Assembly (NCBI GenBank): GCA_009823395.1
Contig: CM020510.1
Location: 4,762,273 to 4,826,272, forward strand
Length of the DNA: 64,000 bases
Source: Thamnaconus septentrionalis
Taxonomy: Eukaryota; Chordata; Actinopteri; Tetraodontiformes; Monacanthidae
Reading direction: 5' to 3'
Numbering within the stretch: the stretch's first letter is position 1; the number at the start of each line of letters is the position of its first letter. The notes beneath the pieces were generated by a model. It was given only the letters and a program-made list of their open reading frames with translations, made no database searches and was not told where the DNA came from. Below are positions 9,836-22,406 of the stretch, in pieces. Position numbers and translations under genes: made by a program.

Positions 9836-10562
9836 CGCTTAAAGGAGCTGCGGCTACTTTGAAGGCGCTCCACGCTCTCCTTCGCATCCAGTCAGAGAGT
9901 TTATTGCAGGTCTGAATTTGGAAAATACAATTCACCATCCACCACCAGATTGTCTTTGTTGTTTGCAGCGAGAACTTCATCATATTTAGTTATGGAAGAG
10001 CAGCAATATGCACACATTGTGTCTTTCATAAACACTGCGGGACGGCATTAGAATCTGCTGAAGCAAAAATAAAATAAAAAGTCACGTTTATTAAAAGTGC
10101 ATAAGCTTTGAAATGGAACAGCTCAACACTGTCTCAGCCCTGAACATCCCTCAGTGTCTATTTACCTTTAATTTTGCGTTAGGTTTTGTATTTGTGCGCC
10201 CGCCCGGCCCTCCGACACCTCCGCACCCGTCTCATCCTCTCGGCCTGTCGTCTCTCCTCTCTTTCAGCTCCACGGCTTCTCGGCTCCAGACAAGCGAAGC
10301 AACTACATTCCCCCCCCCTCAAATATCGATTGTGGCGTCTCGCTGCTTCTCGTCTGCGCTGATAAAGAGCCCGAAAGAAAACGTGGCGCGGCAATGACTG
10401 TGCACTGTGCTCACACGAGTGGCTGCAAAAAAAAAAAAAAAAGAAGGTAAAGGGAGGAAAAAAGAAAAAAAAGTTTATTAGCTGAGCTAGCGGTGATTGA
10501 GTGTTTTCCAGGTTTATTGCTGGCTCATCTGTGTCTGCGTGCACATGAAGCTGTCGGCCCCG

Positions 10563-10593
<31 letters not shown>

Positions 10594-10896
10594 CACCGTG
10601 TACAGTTTTTTTCTCGGCCGGTTAAGTATTTAACAACCTCTGAAAAACAATCAGTCTTCTGGCGAGTTCAGGGGCAGCGGTGTAAAACACAGCCTGCGTC
10701 ATCGGGATCGCAGCCTCCTACATGGACGGGGTCAAAAGCAAAACACTTTTCACGCCGGCGCAGCGGGTCATTAAAAAAAAAAAAAAGCAGCGTCCGGGAC
10801 TGTCCGAGTCATTACCGCCGGTCGATGGCGGCGCGGCGTGACATGACTGAGAGTCTCACCTTACGGCCGCTCTGCTCCTGTCTGCTCCCCCTGCAG

Positions 10897-11244
10897 GCTC
10901 GGCCTCGCTACGGGCCTACCCCCTCCTCTCCGTCATCACCCGCCAGCCGCCCCAGCACCACCACCACCACCTCCCCCCGCAGGTGGCGTCCCCAGCCAGC
11001 GCCAGCGCCGCCGCCAGCGCCGCCCGCGGCTCGCACCTGCCCCTGCTGTCGCCGCAGCGGCGCGCTGCTGCCCGAGCCGTCCGCCCAGCCAGACGCCGCT
11101 CAGCATCAGCAGCGAGTCGGAGACGGAGCGCAGCACGCCGCGCCTCAAGAAGCCGCGACGCAGCCGCACCATCTTCACCGAGGTGCAGCTGATGGGCCTG
11201 GAGAAGAAGTTCCAGAAGCAGAAGTACCTGTCCACGCCTGACAG
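10897..11244 (+). CDS. barx2: BARX2, exon 2 (linker and N-terminal half of homeodomain), with internal frameshift
   Basis: The acceptor CTCCCCCTGCAG ends at 10896. In the frame set by exon 1 the exon reads [16 protein letters not shown], the conserved post-exon-1 motif, then [12 protein letters not shown], an Ala/Ser stretch and [11 protein letters not shown]. The homeodomain part reads only one frame away: [20 protein letters not shown], then [20 protein letters not shown] and KQKYLSTPD, ending in phase 2 (AG) before GTCAGT at 11245. The length, 348 nt, is one short of (or two over) what the phases require. The break therefore lies between about 11035 and 11090 in a GC-rich run. Reading straight through from exon 1 meets a stop at about 11190, before the homeodomain. 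The half-homeodomain itself is intact and strongly conserved, which argues for a consensus error or very recent lesion rather than an old pseudogene. Confidence 0.93.
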
Positions 11245-11283
11245 GTCAGTGCAGCGGGTTCAACTGAGGCAAAGTTCACCGTT

Positions 11284-11287
<4 letters not shown>

Positions 11288-11350
<63 letters not shown>
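11288..11350. repeat. (CA)n microsatellite
   Basis: About 31 CA units 44 bp inside BARX2 intron 2. Confidence 0.95.
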
Positions 11351-11353
<3 letters not shown>

Positions 11354-11510
11354 TGTTGTCGTGAACATCCGAGACTGAGACATTATCAAGACTAGAGAAA
11401 CAAGACCAAGACATTTTATATCACAGAAAAATAACGAGACAGAAAAAAATGTCCGCCCAGTCCGAGACCAAGACAAGACCAAGCCCAATCTCTAGTACGA
11501 CAACACTAAC
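11351..11510. repeat. GAGAC/AAGACC-rich dispersed repeat (possible MITE)
   Basis: The left edge ATGTTGTCGTGAACATCCGAGAC is partly complementary to the right edge, whose reverse complement begins GTGTTGTCGTACTAGAGA. The interior repeats 'agaccaagac'. Similar 'gaccaagaccgagac' sequences are common dispersed repeats in fish genomes, possibly a short DNA transposon. The assignment is tentative. Confidence 0.35.
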
Positions 11511-13747
11511 GCATGCATTCATAGCCCCATGAGACCACCTGGAGAGAAGTCACGCCCACACAGGGCTGGGTAACAAACTGTGATACATTTGTAGCACTGA
11601 CCGAAAGGCCTCCATCCTATCGGATATCATGACATGAATCATCTTGAGTGCCAAATTTCGACAGCTCCAAGAAGGTAAATCTCAGCGTCTGCGAGTCAAT
11701 AATAACTTGACATCAAGATCTGAAATGGCTGTCAACTGGCTCGCGTATTGTAGAGGCATGTGAAGCAAAGACACCTGCAAAGCTTTTATTTAATTGTTTT
11801 ACGTTAGAGTGAAGATGAGCGTTGTGCCAAAGACCCTAAAGTGGCTCCACTTCAATAATGTGGATCAAAATAAAGCAGGACACAGGATGGAAACACAACA
11901 AATTTGTAGAAGAAAACCCTAATTTGAATCAGTAATGGTCTTATGCTGTAACTGCAATGCATTTTTGCTATTCAGCTCTTCACAAGACACAGGCAGGAAA
12001 CATAGAACTCCACACAGAATGGCCTCCAGGCCCCGGGGAATCGAACCGCAACCTTCTCGGTGCGAGGTGACAATGCCAACCACCGTTTGCTATTAAATCC
12101 TGCATGCATGAACAGTAAGAAGAGTTCAAGCTGCACAGAGCGTTCTCAACCGCAGGTATGATAATTGTCTTGAATTAGCGCCGCAAATCAAAGTATAGCT
12201 GCGACTGAGTCACGATAAGCTGCATGCCTGACACCCAGTGTCAAAAGTGCACATGCACATGAACTCCAGGACGCAACTGCCGTCGCAGAGAGTCGCTGTT
12301 TTAACCCCCGACGGAAACAAAGACACACTGTGGCTCTTCCAGGCAAACAGGGACGGCGGCCAAGAAAAGCAGTGCGCCAGTGTACGACAGCGCTTCGCTG
12401 CCAATCATTTCACACGCTCGCAGGTGCATATAAAGAAGGGTGGGGGCGCAGGTTCCAATCAAAGCGCCTTGTTTTGCGTGACCTGGTACGAGATCGAACC
12501 GTGTTTCTCAGGTTTATATTTGGCCTGAAGACCAGTGTTTCCACTTAGCACCCGTGACAATGGCTGATATTTTCTGCACTAAGCTTTTAAAAACATAATT
12601 GTGTCAAGTGCAACTATAAATCACATTTGAAAAAAAATGACAGTTGAAAAAAAAACTTGTGGCCTTTAAGTTGCTCAACACAAATATCTCCATTCATGCT
12701 TTGTGAGCGAGTATCTGCTTAATCCTATCGAAACGGAACAAGGATTATCGATCATATTTGTGATAAATCCAGAGGTTTAACATTTGTTATTCTAGTTGCG
12801 GCAAGAAAAACTCCCAGCCTGCATTATTATTAAGTGCGATACACCTCAGCTCGCCTGGAGCGGCGCCATGTGGCTCATCTTGAAGCAGAAACGTCGAGTC
12901 TTGAAATCAAGAACCGGCTCTGCGCCCTCGCCTCTCGCAAAGGGTTCAAGTCCAGCACACCTGAGCAGGTGGAACTCAGTGTGGACACTGAGACCAAAGT
13001 CAAACTGAAAGGATGAATTAAATTAAAAGCATGTATATTTGATGACAGTTTTCCTGAACTGAAGCTTCGTGTTCTGAATTTTGCCACACTGGTTCCACTG
13101 CTCAGATACATATTGTGATGCAAACAACAACAACAATATACTTTTATAAAATTGATATTTTTGTATTTTTTCAGTTAATTCCATAAAAGGACAGTCATTC
13201 TCTGTCTTTTCCCACTTAAATAATTGTAAACTAATGGAAAAAAATAATCGATAGAAAAAAATAAGAGACATTTTTTTTTTTTTTTACTAATACTGAGCGT
13301 GCCACAGACTTGAGTGGAGAAAATGCAAACAGGAGTCATCAAACTAGCAAAGCTGATGTATCCGATTGTTTACACAGCAATAATTTATGGTGCTTCCATC
13401 TCTCAGAACTGAGGGCCTCCAGTCAGCGTCCTCGTCTGACTAGCGAGCCTTTTTGGGCAAAGACAGTGAGGAAGAAACCACCCCGGAGGGACAAACTTGA
13501 AAAGTGTCTCTGTGTCTCTGGATGTGTCTGAAGGTTTTTTTTTTTTATTTTATTTTTTTGCTCCCGGCGTAGTTGGAAAAAAAAAACAAAAAAAAACCTG
13601 AGCTAATGACCATAAATACGTCGGGTGTTTCCCCCTCGTTCCGCAATTACTTTTCCTTGCCTCCAGTGGTTGCACCAGCGAGACGTGAGCTTTGACTGAC
13701 AGCTTGATTGCCTGCACGTCTGGTGTCCTTCTGAAGGCCTCAAACAC

Positions 13748-13776
13748 GCACACACACACACACTGAAATCCCCCCG

Positions 13777-13817
<41 letters not shown>

Positions 13818-13832
13818 ACACACACACACACA
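13748..13832. repeat. Compound (CA)n microsatellite
   Basis: Three CA tracts separated by 'ctgaaatccccccga' and a single TA interruption. Reading frames of alternating Cys-Val across it are artefacts. Confidence 0.93.
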
Positions 13833-14313
13833 CTCTTGTGCAGACGATCCCTCGAATCTCAGAGTTTGGTTTGCAGCGTCTTTTCCTCGGCCTCCAGTCT
13901 CGGCATCAAACGAGTCCGCCGATCCCTTTGTCCGACTGTCGGAACGTTTGAGAAGTAAAACGATGAGGAAAACTCATTAAGACGTGAAAAAAAAAAAAAC
14001 AGCAGATAAGCAGACTTGTTCACTTTATCGTCTCCTTCCTGGGGTGTCGCCTTACTCCCCCACCCGGCCATCGCCCGCTTAGTCACGGCCCGACACATGT
14101 GGGCGACACATTGAGGAGGCTTTTTTTTTTTTTCCTCCCGGGTGGGCGGACTTCCCCCACCACCCCTCCCGCTCCCCAATTGTCAGCCTACAAGAGCCGT
14201 TAATTGGATTAGCGACCTTCCTGCGGAGGCTTTCCAGCAGCATTTCCCCCCCAGAGCTGCAGGTGTGCGATATCAAACTCCAGCCTTCAATGGTGCTCAG
14301 ATCAAGAGGCAAC

Positions 14314-14315
14314 GC

Positions 14316-14348
<33 letters not shown>
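14314..14348. repeat. (GACA)n tetranucleotide repeat
   Basis: About eight GACA units in BARX2 intron 2. Confidence 0.93.
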
Positions 14349-14480
14349 CTGTGTGAGGGCATTGCCATGTCTGACTGGACTTCCTGTCTGGCCCAGACAC
14401 CCTGCAGCTGCCTCTACAGTCGCGTCTGAAATCCTGTGACGTCCAAAAAATTTTTTTTCTAAATCTCATCCCACCACATT

Positions 14481-14720
14481 CAGTGGTGGACACCTCATGT
14501 GTTTGTGATGTACAGCATCACGCTAAGAATCAGTCTCAAGTCTCCAAGTGCAGTTTATTTTGGTGCAATCACCAACATTCAGCCATGTGCTGCACTGTTC
14601 CAACTGTTGATGCTACAGCAAGATGACTTGGTCCCTCTGCAACACATCCAGAGCACAAACGCACCAGAACGACAGGATTTTAGTTTTCTTTCTGAACACA
14701 CACAAATGCAAAACTCAGTC
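14481..14720 (+). mobile_element. Tc1-like MITE fragment (family B, copy 1)
   Basis: It begins CAGTGGTGGACACC and runs through 'gtttgtgatgt', 'agaatcagtc', 'aagtctccaa' and 'catgtgctgcactgttc'. These words occur in the same order in the more complete copy at 35974-36350. The right terminus is not recognisable and the left TIR is shortened, so the copy is decayed. Confidence 0.55.
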
Positions 14721-14764
14721 TTCCAAGTGCAGCGAGTATTGAGGTTGAAAAAAAGTGCCTCTAA

Positions 14765-15295
<531 letters not shown>

Positions 15296-15634
15296 GTGCT
15301 GAAAGGAGGTCACGAGGCCCCGACGAAGCCCAAGGGCCGGCCCAAGAAGAACTCCATCCCCACCACGGAGGAGATCGAGGCCGAGGAGCGGCGCATGCAG
15401 ACGGAGGCGGAGGAGAGGATGAGGCGAGAGGCGGAGCGCGCAGCAGCAGCTTCGGCATCGGCTGCAGCAGCAGCAGCTGCGGCGGTGGCCCTCGCCCGCG
15501 GCGCTGCCGAGGCGCCGCAGCTGCAACCTCAAGACCTCAGCTCGCTGACTCAGAGGGCGGCGGCGGCGATGGAGGCGTCGGACGGCGAGCCAGCGCTGCC
15601 GAGGCAGCAGGAGGGCGAAGCGGCTGCCAGCTAA
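15296..15634 (+). CDS. barx2: BARX2, exon 4 (basic region and alanine-rich C-terminus)
   Basis: The last coding exon starts in phase 0 with VLKGGHEAPTKPKGRPKKNS and then IPTTEEIEAEER, almost identical to mammalian BARX2 just after the homeodomain. KGRPKK is an AT-hook-like basic patch that is part of the Barx basic region. Beyond that point the tail diverges. It is a charged REAERA stretch, then an alanine-rich run broken by serine, then LQPQDLSSLTQRAAAAMEAS, ending EGEAAAS with TAA at 15632-15634. Mammalian BARX2 instead has a Glu/Pro-rich tail, so the alanine-rich C-terminus is lineage-specific. With the exon 2 break allowed for, the full protein would be about 318-319 residues, against 279 in human. 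The extra length lies mainly in low-complexity linkers. Confidence 0.96.
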   Translation: MLKGGHEAPTKPKGRPKKNSIPTTEEIEAEERRMQTEAEERMRREAERAAAASASAAAAAAAAVALARGAAEAPQLQPQDLSSLTQRAAAAMEASDGEPALPRQQEGEAAAS

Positions 15635-16032
15635 GCTAAGCTAAGCTAGCCGCGCTACGGGACGGAGCAGCCAAAGACTGAGGCCAACCTGAAACAGAAT
15701 AGTGCCTCAGGATCGCTATAAAATACTAATAATAATAATATTAAGAGGAAGCCCGTGTGCTGTCCAAAGCCATGTGTTTTATGAATCTGACTGGAAACGT
15801 GTTCCTGGCGGCGCTAACCCCGAACCCCACACCCCCCACCTTCCACCCCCCAACCAATCGCTGCCTGATGTAGCCGCCTGGTGTATTCTTTGTATATTGA
15901 GGGAAAGTTACAGCGCACAGAGCAACAAAACTGCTCGGCCGACTGTGTTCCCAGTTTAACCGTGGCCTTCAAAACCGGACACTGTGTAGTCTGAAAAAAA
16001 AAAAGTGTATAAAACTGATTAATCCAAGCTGG

Positions 16033-16034
<2 letters not shown>

Positions 16035-16085
<51 letters not shown>
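16035..16085. repeat. (CA)n microsatellite in BARX2 3' UTR
   Basis: About 25 CA units, transcribed within the probable BARX2 3' UTR. Confidence 0.93.
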
Positions 16086-16087
<2 letters not shown>

Positions 16088-16904
16088 TTCTCAAATGGTG
16101 CCTCATGTAATGCAATGTGCCAGACTTCAGCGTCGTGCCTCGCCGTGGTCATGCGTCTCTCTGCCTCTACGAGCTATAAATCACGTCACTGCCAAAAAAA
16201 TAAAGAAATAAATAAAAAAACGCAAAAACCTCCCGACAATATAAGCGGCGACGGTGCCTCGTTGTCGGTCTCAGAGGGAAGCGTTTTACGAGCGTCGACA
16301 GAGCGACTGTAAAGTTTCCTGTATATTTTTCAGGGTTTATCTTTGCCTCCAGTTTTGCAGCCGTCGGCCTCAACAAGTTGCTACGTAGAGCTTGAAAAAC
16401 AGACAAAACCAAAACTTTATTTCAGTTTGACTTGGTTACTTTACTGTATCATACTGTAGAAATTGTGTATAAATTATATAAAATATATGGTCTTTTAAAA
16501 ATCTATGTAAAACAGTATTTTTGACTGCTGTTTCCAGGCGGATGATTTTTTTTTTTTTTTTTTCCTGCGCATCACGTTGCTGCCTTTCCTTAGTGGTTTG
16601 AATTTTTTCTTTTTTTGGTGCCCCAATGACATCAGAAATTGTTATCAGGTCACAATCTTCCCTCAACACTGGCCTTCCTGGAGTAAAGAAAAAAATATAT
16701 ATACCCAAGTTATTCAATTTTACAGATTTATTTTTATTATTTTTTGTAATTGTTTCATATGGAGAGTGCAGTATTTTTTTGGTGTAAATAAAAAAAAATG
16801 CCTGTTTGGTAAGCTTGTTCTCAGTTTGTTTGTTTTTTTATGTTTGTGTACAACATCATTTTTACTATATACACATTTGTGTTTATGTATATTTAAATTC
16901 ACTC

Positions 16905-16910
16905 AATAAA
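16905..16910 (+). terminator. barx2: Candidate polyadenylation signal AATAAA for BARX2
   Basis: Canonical AATAAA in 'actcaataaaataag'. Alternative signals lie at about 16199 and 16787. This one is chosen as the distal end because the AU-rich UTR-like composition ends just after it. Confidence 0.45.
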
Positions 16911-18360
16911 ATAAGATTTTAAAGTTCTCAGCTGATTTTTTTTTTTTATTGTCTCATAGTCCTGGAACCTCCATGCTCCCAAATACAGAAAGCACATGCC
17001 ACGCTCAAACAAGAAATTCAACACAAAAATATTTTCGGCCTGTTTGTTCTGGCGTGGCATAATGTTGACATAATCTTTTCCCATTGGCCGAAATCACGTG
17101 AGCAGCGACGGCTCAAGCAGGCCGATCCATTCCAGAGGAAGCTTTATAAAAAGAAATCTATTAGTCATAGTCAAAGTTGGCAATAATTCAGGCTTTAAAA
17201 AGAACAAAGTGCTGCGACTCGCTGTGTTGTGACATTTATCATCTTTATCTGCTCGGCAAACAAGCGGCCCTGTGGCGGCGAAACCTCGGGGCTCCACTCC
17301 GACCTGAAGCCTTTCGAGTGGCTGATCGCCGACATGGATGTTTCTAAAGCAAACAGCAGCAGTAATGTGAACTGCACTCGGACGCCCTGTGTCAACACCT
17401 CGGGTCAACCACGGGGAAAATCAAACGCTGCCTCTTTGTCAAAATTCTAATTCATCCGCCTCCTAAATTCTGCAAAAAAAATCTTTTCCAAATGTAAAAA
17501 AAAGAAAAAAAAGAAGTTACTTTCTGTAAGAGGTTTCCAAGGCTGAAGTAAGTTCTGACTGAATTTCTGTTTAACTTGAATGGAGAAACTGTTTTCCGAC
17601 TGCCCGCCTGCATAAACAAACTAAAATAAAACGCTTCCCCTCCCCTCGGGATCGTTCGGGGGGAAACACAGACGTCCTTCGGCACAAACTGTCGGTGTTT
17701 TTGTTGGAAAACGCAGTGAAAAAAGTGGACCGGGAACAGAAAGCAGTCAATCACTCCACGTGCACTGCAGTCGCAGTTTACACAAAGTCACAATGCAAAT
17801 GTGCCAAAGCCACAAATCTCTCCATCCATCTCTCCATCCATCCATGTTTAAACATACATAAAATAAAACAATTAAAAAAAAAAAAAAAATCACAAAAACA
17901 ATTCAAGGTCATTCAGACGTTGCACTTTGATGATGCAGCCACCTGAATCAAAAAGCATCGGATGTGGTGCCGGTAATGGCCCTATGTTTACCAGGTAATG
18001 GATCCATACCAAATCTATCAGCGTCTCACAGCATCACCTGCAGCTCCACTCAGAGTTAAACGCCATCGTGTTGCCATTTATTTATGTATTTATGTTTTCA
18101 AACTAGCTCTCGCTGACGACACCTGGGACCTCGTCTGCTCCGTCTTCTCATCTGGATGCTTCAGAATAGAGTTTTACCCAAAAAAATAGGTTTGGGTCGA
18201 CGTCCAGACCAGGGCTCAGGATGAGACCCCAACCAGACACCGACCCACCCAACCGCACCCCACCCCACCCCCCACCCCGCCGCCATTTCCAACCCAGGCT
18301 GAGCCGAACAAGGCGTAACGATGTGACTCAGATTCTATAAGGACACGACACTGTAATGGA

Positions 18361-18500
18361 GACCCAGAGGGAACTATTAGCCATTTAATCCTTTACAGGG
18401 ATATTAAGGACAATATTAGGGGGCAATGCATCACCCTCTCAACACTTTAGTGGCCCATTACTGCGGCGTGTCACCCGCCGTAAAGTCACCCAGGAGAGCG
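18361..18500. promoter_or_regulatory. Candidate conserved non-coding element
   Basis: Repeat-free sequence with homeodomain-like AT cores ('gccatttaatcc', 'atattaagga', 'gcccattact') next to GC-rich words. It is a composition-based candidate enhancer only. Confidence 0.25.
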
Positions 18501-19327
18501 CCGCGCTGCAGCAGTGACTCAGCCGCGCCGAGGGCTCGTATCCGCAGCAGCTCCGGCGAATCCCGGCTGGAAATCACAGCCAACGTTGCCGCAAACGTTT
18601 GGCCTCCGAAAAAAAGCAAAACACATCCCTGTGAAAGCAGAGGCTTTGAGTGACAGGTGGGCGGGGCCAGGCGAGGAACTGGCGTGCCGACAGGTCCCTG
18701 CAGGCCTCGCCAGGCTCCTCGGGGCTAATTGTGAAACGCTGGCAGCCTAATTGGACGAGCCGCTGTTTTCTCACAGGCCAGGGTTCACCTGCGGGTCACG
18801 GCAGCGGCGTTGAAGCCCCGCCCACCTCCCCCTGATGCCCCCACACCCTAATAACCCCCCCCCCACCACCACTCTGCCGACATCCGTCGCACGCCTCGGA
18901 CCTGTCAGCCGTGTGTAATCAGGCCGTCAGCGGGCGGCGCTGACAGGAGACGTGGGGGAGTGGGCGGAGCCTGTGGCCTGATCTGTGTCACCACGGAGGA
19001 AGTTATTTCTAAGTGTTTGAGTGCAAGCTAACAGCGGGGTGGGGGGCGGGGGGGTGGATTAGCTGTGCAAATAAAGGCGGATGCGTTTTTTGCGCCAGGC
19101 GCACAATGCCGGCCTTTGTGCTCGGCAACAGTGGAAGGGAGGCTCAAGCTCTTCTCCGAGGGCATCTGGAGGACTGTGTGTGTGTGTGTGTGTGTGTGCA
19201 TATGTGTGTGTTTAAATTCCAAGTTGCGTTAATTCGTTTGATTCCCTGCTACTCGCCGCTCCGCCGTGCAGAGCTCCATCAGACTCAAACTCGATTGGTT
19301 GACCTTGAACCCGGCGATGGCGACAGA

Positions 19328-19360
<33 letters not shown>

Positions 19361-20458
19361 ACAAAAACCGCGACGCACAACAATTTTCGACAAATAATCC
19401 CACCGATTATCATTTCAAAAATGTGGAAAGTTGCCGAGGAAGCAAAATAATAAAAAAGCGTGTCGTCTCTCGTCAACGCCTCAAAGTTTTCTGGTTTTCC
19501 ACAGAGCGCCGCCTGGCCATGCCCACCACCTGTGCTACAGAGAACAGTTTCAAATTAAGCACCTCAAAAAAAAAAAAGAAAAAGATCCTGCCTTGTGAAT
19601 GACTGGGAGACTGGCTACAGACTTCCAAGTGTTGAGCCGTTTCATTTTATACTCTCATCATTACGCCGACGTGTTTACACTCATCTCATGGCATGAGGCA
19701 TATTTTTTTTTTTGCATCTGTAAAAAAAAAAAAAAAAAGACATCTGGAATTGAGCAAGAGCAGCAACGGTGTGTTAAAAACTTGGCCTGGAGCAACGAGC
19801 ACTAAAAAAAAAAAAATAACAACGTGACGCCGTTCTCTAAAAAAATGGGCCAGGGTTCTCGGGAAACTTTATTTCTTTCAACGTCCTTCAGTTTTGCTAC
19901 CAAGTGGTTCAGCGCAAAAGGAAAAAAAAAGTCATAACAAAACATTCTTTTAAGCCAGTGTGAAAAAGCGGTGAATAGAATAAACTGCACTTTTCCTCTC
20001 ATTTCTGTTTATTTTCAATGAAACAAATGTCTGACCCTCAATTTGAAAGAAACACATAAACACCTGGAAATGGACATGGACAAATGGAATCGATTAAAGG
20101 AGAAATTAGAGAGAGAAAAAAAATCTGAACTTGTAAAATCTGGTAAAATCACTGCGCTTCAGACAGAGTCATCGAGTCATTCCCACCAGTTACCGTGAAG
20201 GTTTCACCACCACATCACTTTGTCCTTCATTCATTTTTTCAAAAAATATTAAATTCACAAATCATTTTGCCTTTTTTTCTTTTGTGCTTCCCGCTGGTGG
20301 CGGCTGCTGAGACCTTCCAGTCTAACGTGTTTAGTGCAGTAATGACGCCGCCGCCCGCCTCCCCGTCTTCTGCTGGCGGCTCATCCTCTGGACAGCCAGT
20401 CTGCCAGACGACGACGCTGCCTCCCACCTCCGGGCTGCAGCCCATAAATCAGCCCGCT

Positions 20459-20460
<2 letters not shown>

Positions 20461-20510
<50 letters not shown>
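20461..20510. repeat. (GT)n microsatellite
   Basis: 25 perfect GT units. Confidence 0.95.
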
Positions 20511-20517
<7 letters not shown>

Positions 20518-21054
20518 AGGGAAGGGGCTTGTTAAGGAAGCGCTGATCACCAGTAGTTCAGAGCTTCTATCAGCCTGTTGAGGAGACTAATAGACCCGTC
20601 AGCTGACTTCAACCCTGCAGCCAATCAAACGCCCAGAACACCCCCCCCCCCCCACGACCCTCCTGACCCACCTGGCGCCCCTCCCCCGGCAGACCTCCAC
20701 AAAGACTCCATCGGTTCAGCGGTTTCCAATCAAAGGCTCTCATACTTGAGCCGTTTTCAACCTGTTTGCCTTTTGTGAGAAGGTTCATTGAGGATCTGAG
20801 TGTTTTCCAGCCAGCGGCTAGAAGATATAATTATCCTGATTTACAGTCGGTGGCGCTGCACTCGCCGAGAATAAAGCCCGGCTGCAGTCTGGAGCTTTGT
20901 AATGTGGCCAAAGCGATGACTTTTAGTCAAGCGCCAACATAAATTCTGGCCCCTCCGGTTCCATCCTGAGCCGCACCGGCTTCTAAATCTCAGGCCGTAA
21001 TTTTTGCTACGTTTAATGACTTTATAAAAGTGAATTAATAATCTTAAGAACTTG

Positions 21055-21061
21055 TCTGTGT

Positions 21062-21106
<45 letters not shown>
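21055..21106. repeat. (GT)n microsatellite
   Basis: About 25 GT units with one TA interruption near the start. Confidence 0.93.
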
Positions 21107-21107
<1 letters not shown>

Positions 21108-22362
21108 TGAGTTTTCAAGCAGACACAATATTATAGGACTCAAGGTCAGAGGATTAGTTGAACTTTTAAAAACCAGACGAGGATAAAGGATAATGTTTGT
21201 TTTTTTCCTGAAAATGATCCCAAATTGAGCAGAAAGAATAAAACACATTTACAAAAAAAATAATAAAAAAGTCAGACTTTATGAACACACACACAAATAC
21301 ACAAACGAGAATTACAGTCAAGTAGAACTAAAAAAGTTGCAGTGAAAAATTTCACTTGGTGTGAAATTGTGTTTGTCCGTGACCAGAAGCTCCATTTGTA
21401 CGTGGAGACACAGACGGAGGAGCGTCGGACGGCAGACGAGGCCTGAGTGGCCGCTGGCCTGTCAGACTTCCTCGCTGCGGTCGTAACTCACTTCCAGGCA
21501 CAGCTGAGAAGATGTGAGTCATCCTCACTCAGTCCAGCAGAGCTCGCCGTTTGATTCCCTTCGCTGCGTTTTTCTTTTCTTTTTTTCTTTTATCCCTTTT
21601 CATTCTGAAAGCGTGACCTGGTCTGGCCCCTGCAGGATGCCTCTGATTTAAGACGCTCAAGTCGCATATCAAAGCTGCGAGATGGAGAAGATTGACTCTC
21701 AGATCTGCTAGATAACTGACTCTCGCAACCTTTAATTGCACAAAGTTGGACGGCGGCGGGGACTCGCAAAAGTTGCAGGTCGTCACAAGCGCGGCTAATT
21801 CTCATTAAGAGCGAGCGCTTTTTTTTTCTGTCTCCTTTCTTTCTTCCTCTGACAGCCGACATGTCGAGGCTCCCTCCCTCCGGGTTTCCCACTCGCAAGC
21901 TCTTTTTTTTTTTTCCTTCCCTTTTTTACGTTTTCCCCCTTAATGCACTGGATTGGGAGCGACATGAAAAGCCCGGCTCAACAGGCTTGTAATCCGCATT
22001 TTCCACAAAAGGAAGCGGCTCTGTCGGCCGGAGCCAAGACCTCGTCGTCCCGGCTGTGTAGAAACGTGGGACCCGGCCGAGTGGCAGCATGACTGAGCGG
22101 TTGCGTATTTGTTGAAAGCTTGCGTCGTTGCCCGGCCGCACTCAAATGGAGGGAGTGGGGAGGGAGGGAGGCGAGGAAATGTGCGTTTGTGACCGTTCTC
22201 TGTTCGCACACACACGACCTTCCCGTTTTCTCTTCCGGAGCAAAGAAAACTTTGCCGCTATTCAACATCAGATTTTCTCTTTTTTTCTATTTTTTGAGGA
22301 GGAGGAGGTTGGGAAGTGCTGACAGACCAGACTTTCCTCTTTCCTCCCTCTGCAGAGCAGAG

Positions 22363-22406
<44 letters not shown>

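Larger units (their letters stand above)
6666..10896 (+). other. barx2: BARX2 intron 1
   Basis: An intron of about 4.2 kb with donor GTAGGA and acceptor CTCCCCCTGCAG. It contains many simple repeats: (CAG)n 7763-7811, G-rich repeats 7880-7920, (GT)n 8447-8470, (CA)n 8688-8706, GAT/GAA 9091-9137, (TTC)n 9275-9299, (GT)n 9796-9833 and (GT)n 10563-10588. AT-core, low-repeat islands at 7395-7460, 7620-7760, 8560-8660 and 8720-8870 look like candidate cis-regulatory sequence. No additional gene is seen. Confidence 0.85.
15635..16920 (+). other. barx2: BARX2 3' UTR (approximate end)
   Basis: The 3' UTR begins after TAA with a short duplication ('agctaagctaagctagcc'). It becomes AT-rich, with (CA)n at 16035-16085 and long T runs. 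Three AATAAA signals are seen, at about 16199, 16787 and 16905. The last is followed by a GT/T-rich stretch (16930-16950) suitable as a downstream element, so cleavage near 16925 is the best guess. Confidence 0.55.

Noticed and set aside
10567..11241. A 224-codon frame overlapping BARX2 exon 2
   Set aside because: It is the third, non-coding frame of exon 2 extended through GC-rich intron; it matches neither the N-terminal motif nor the homeodomain.
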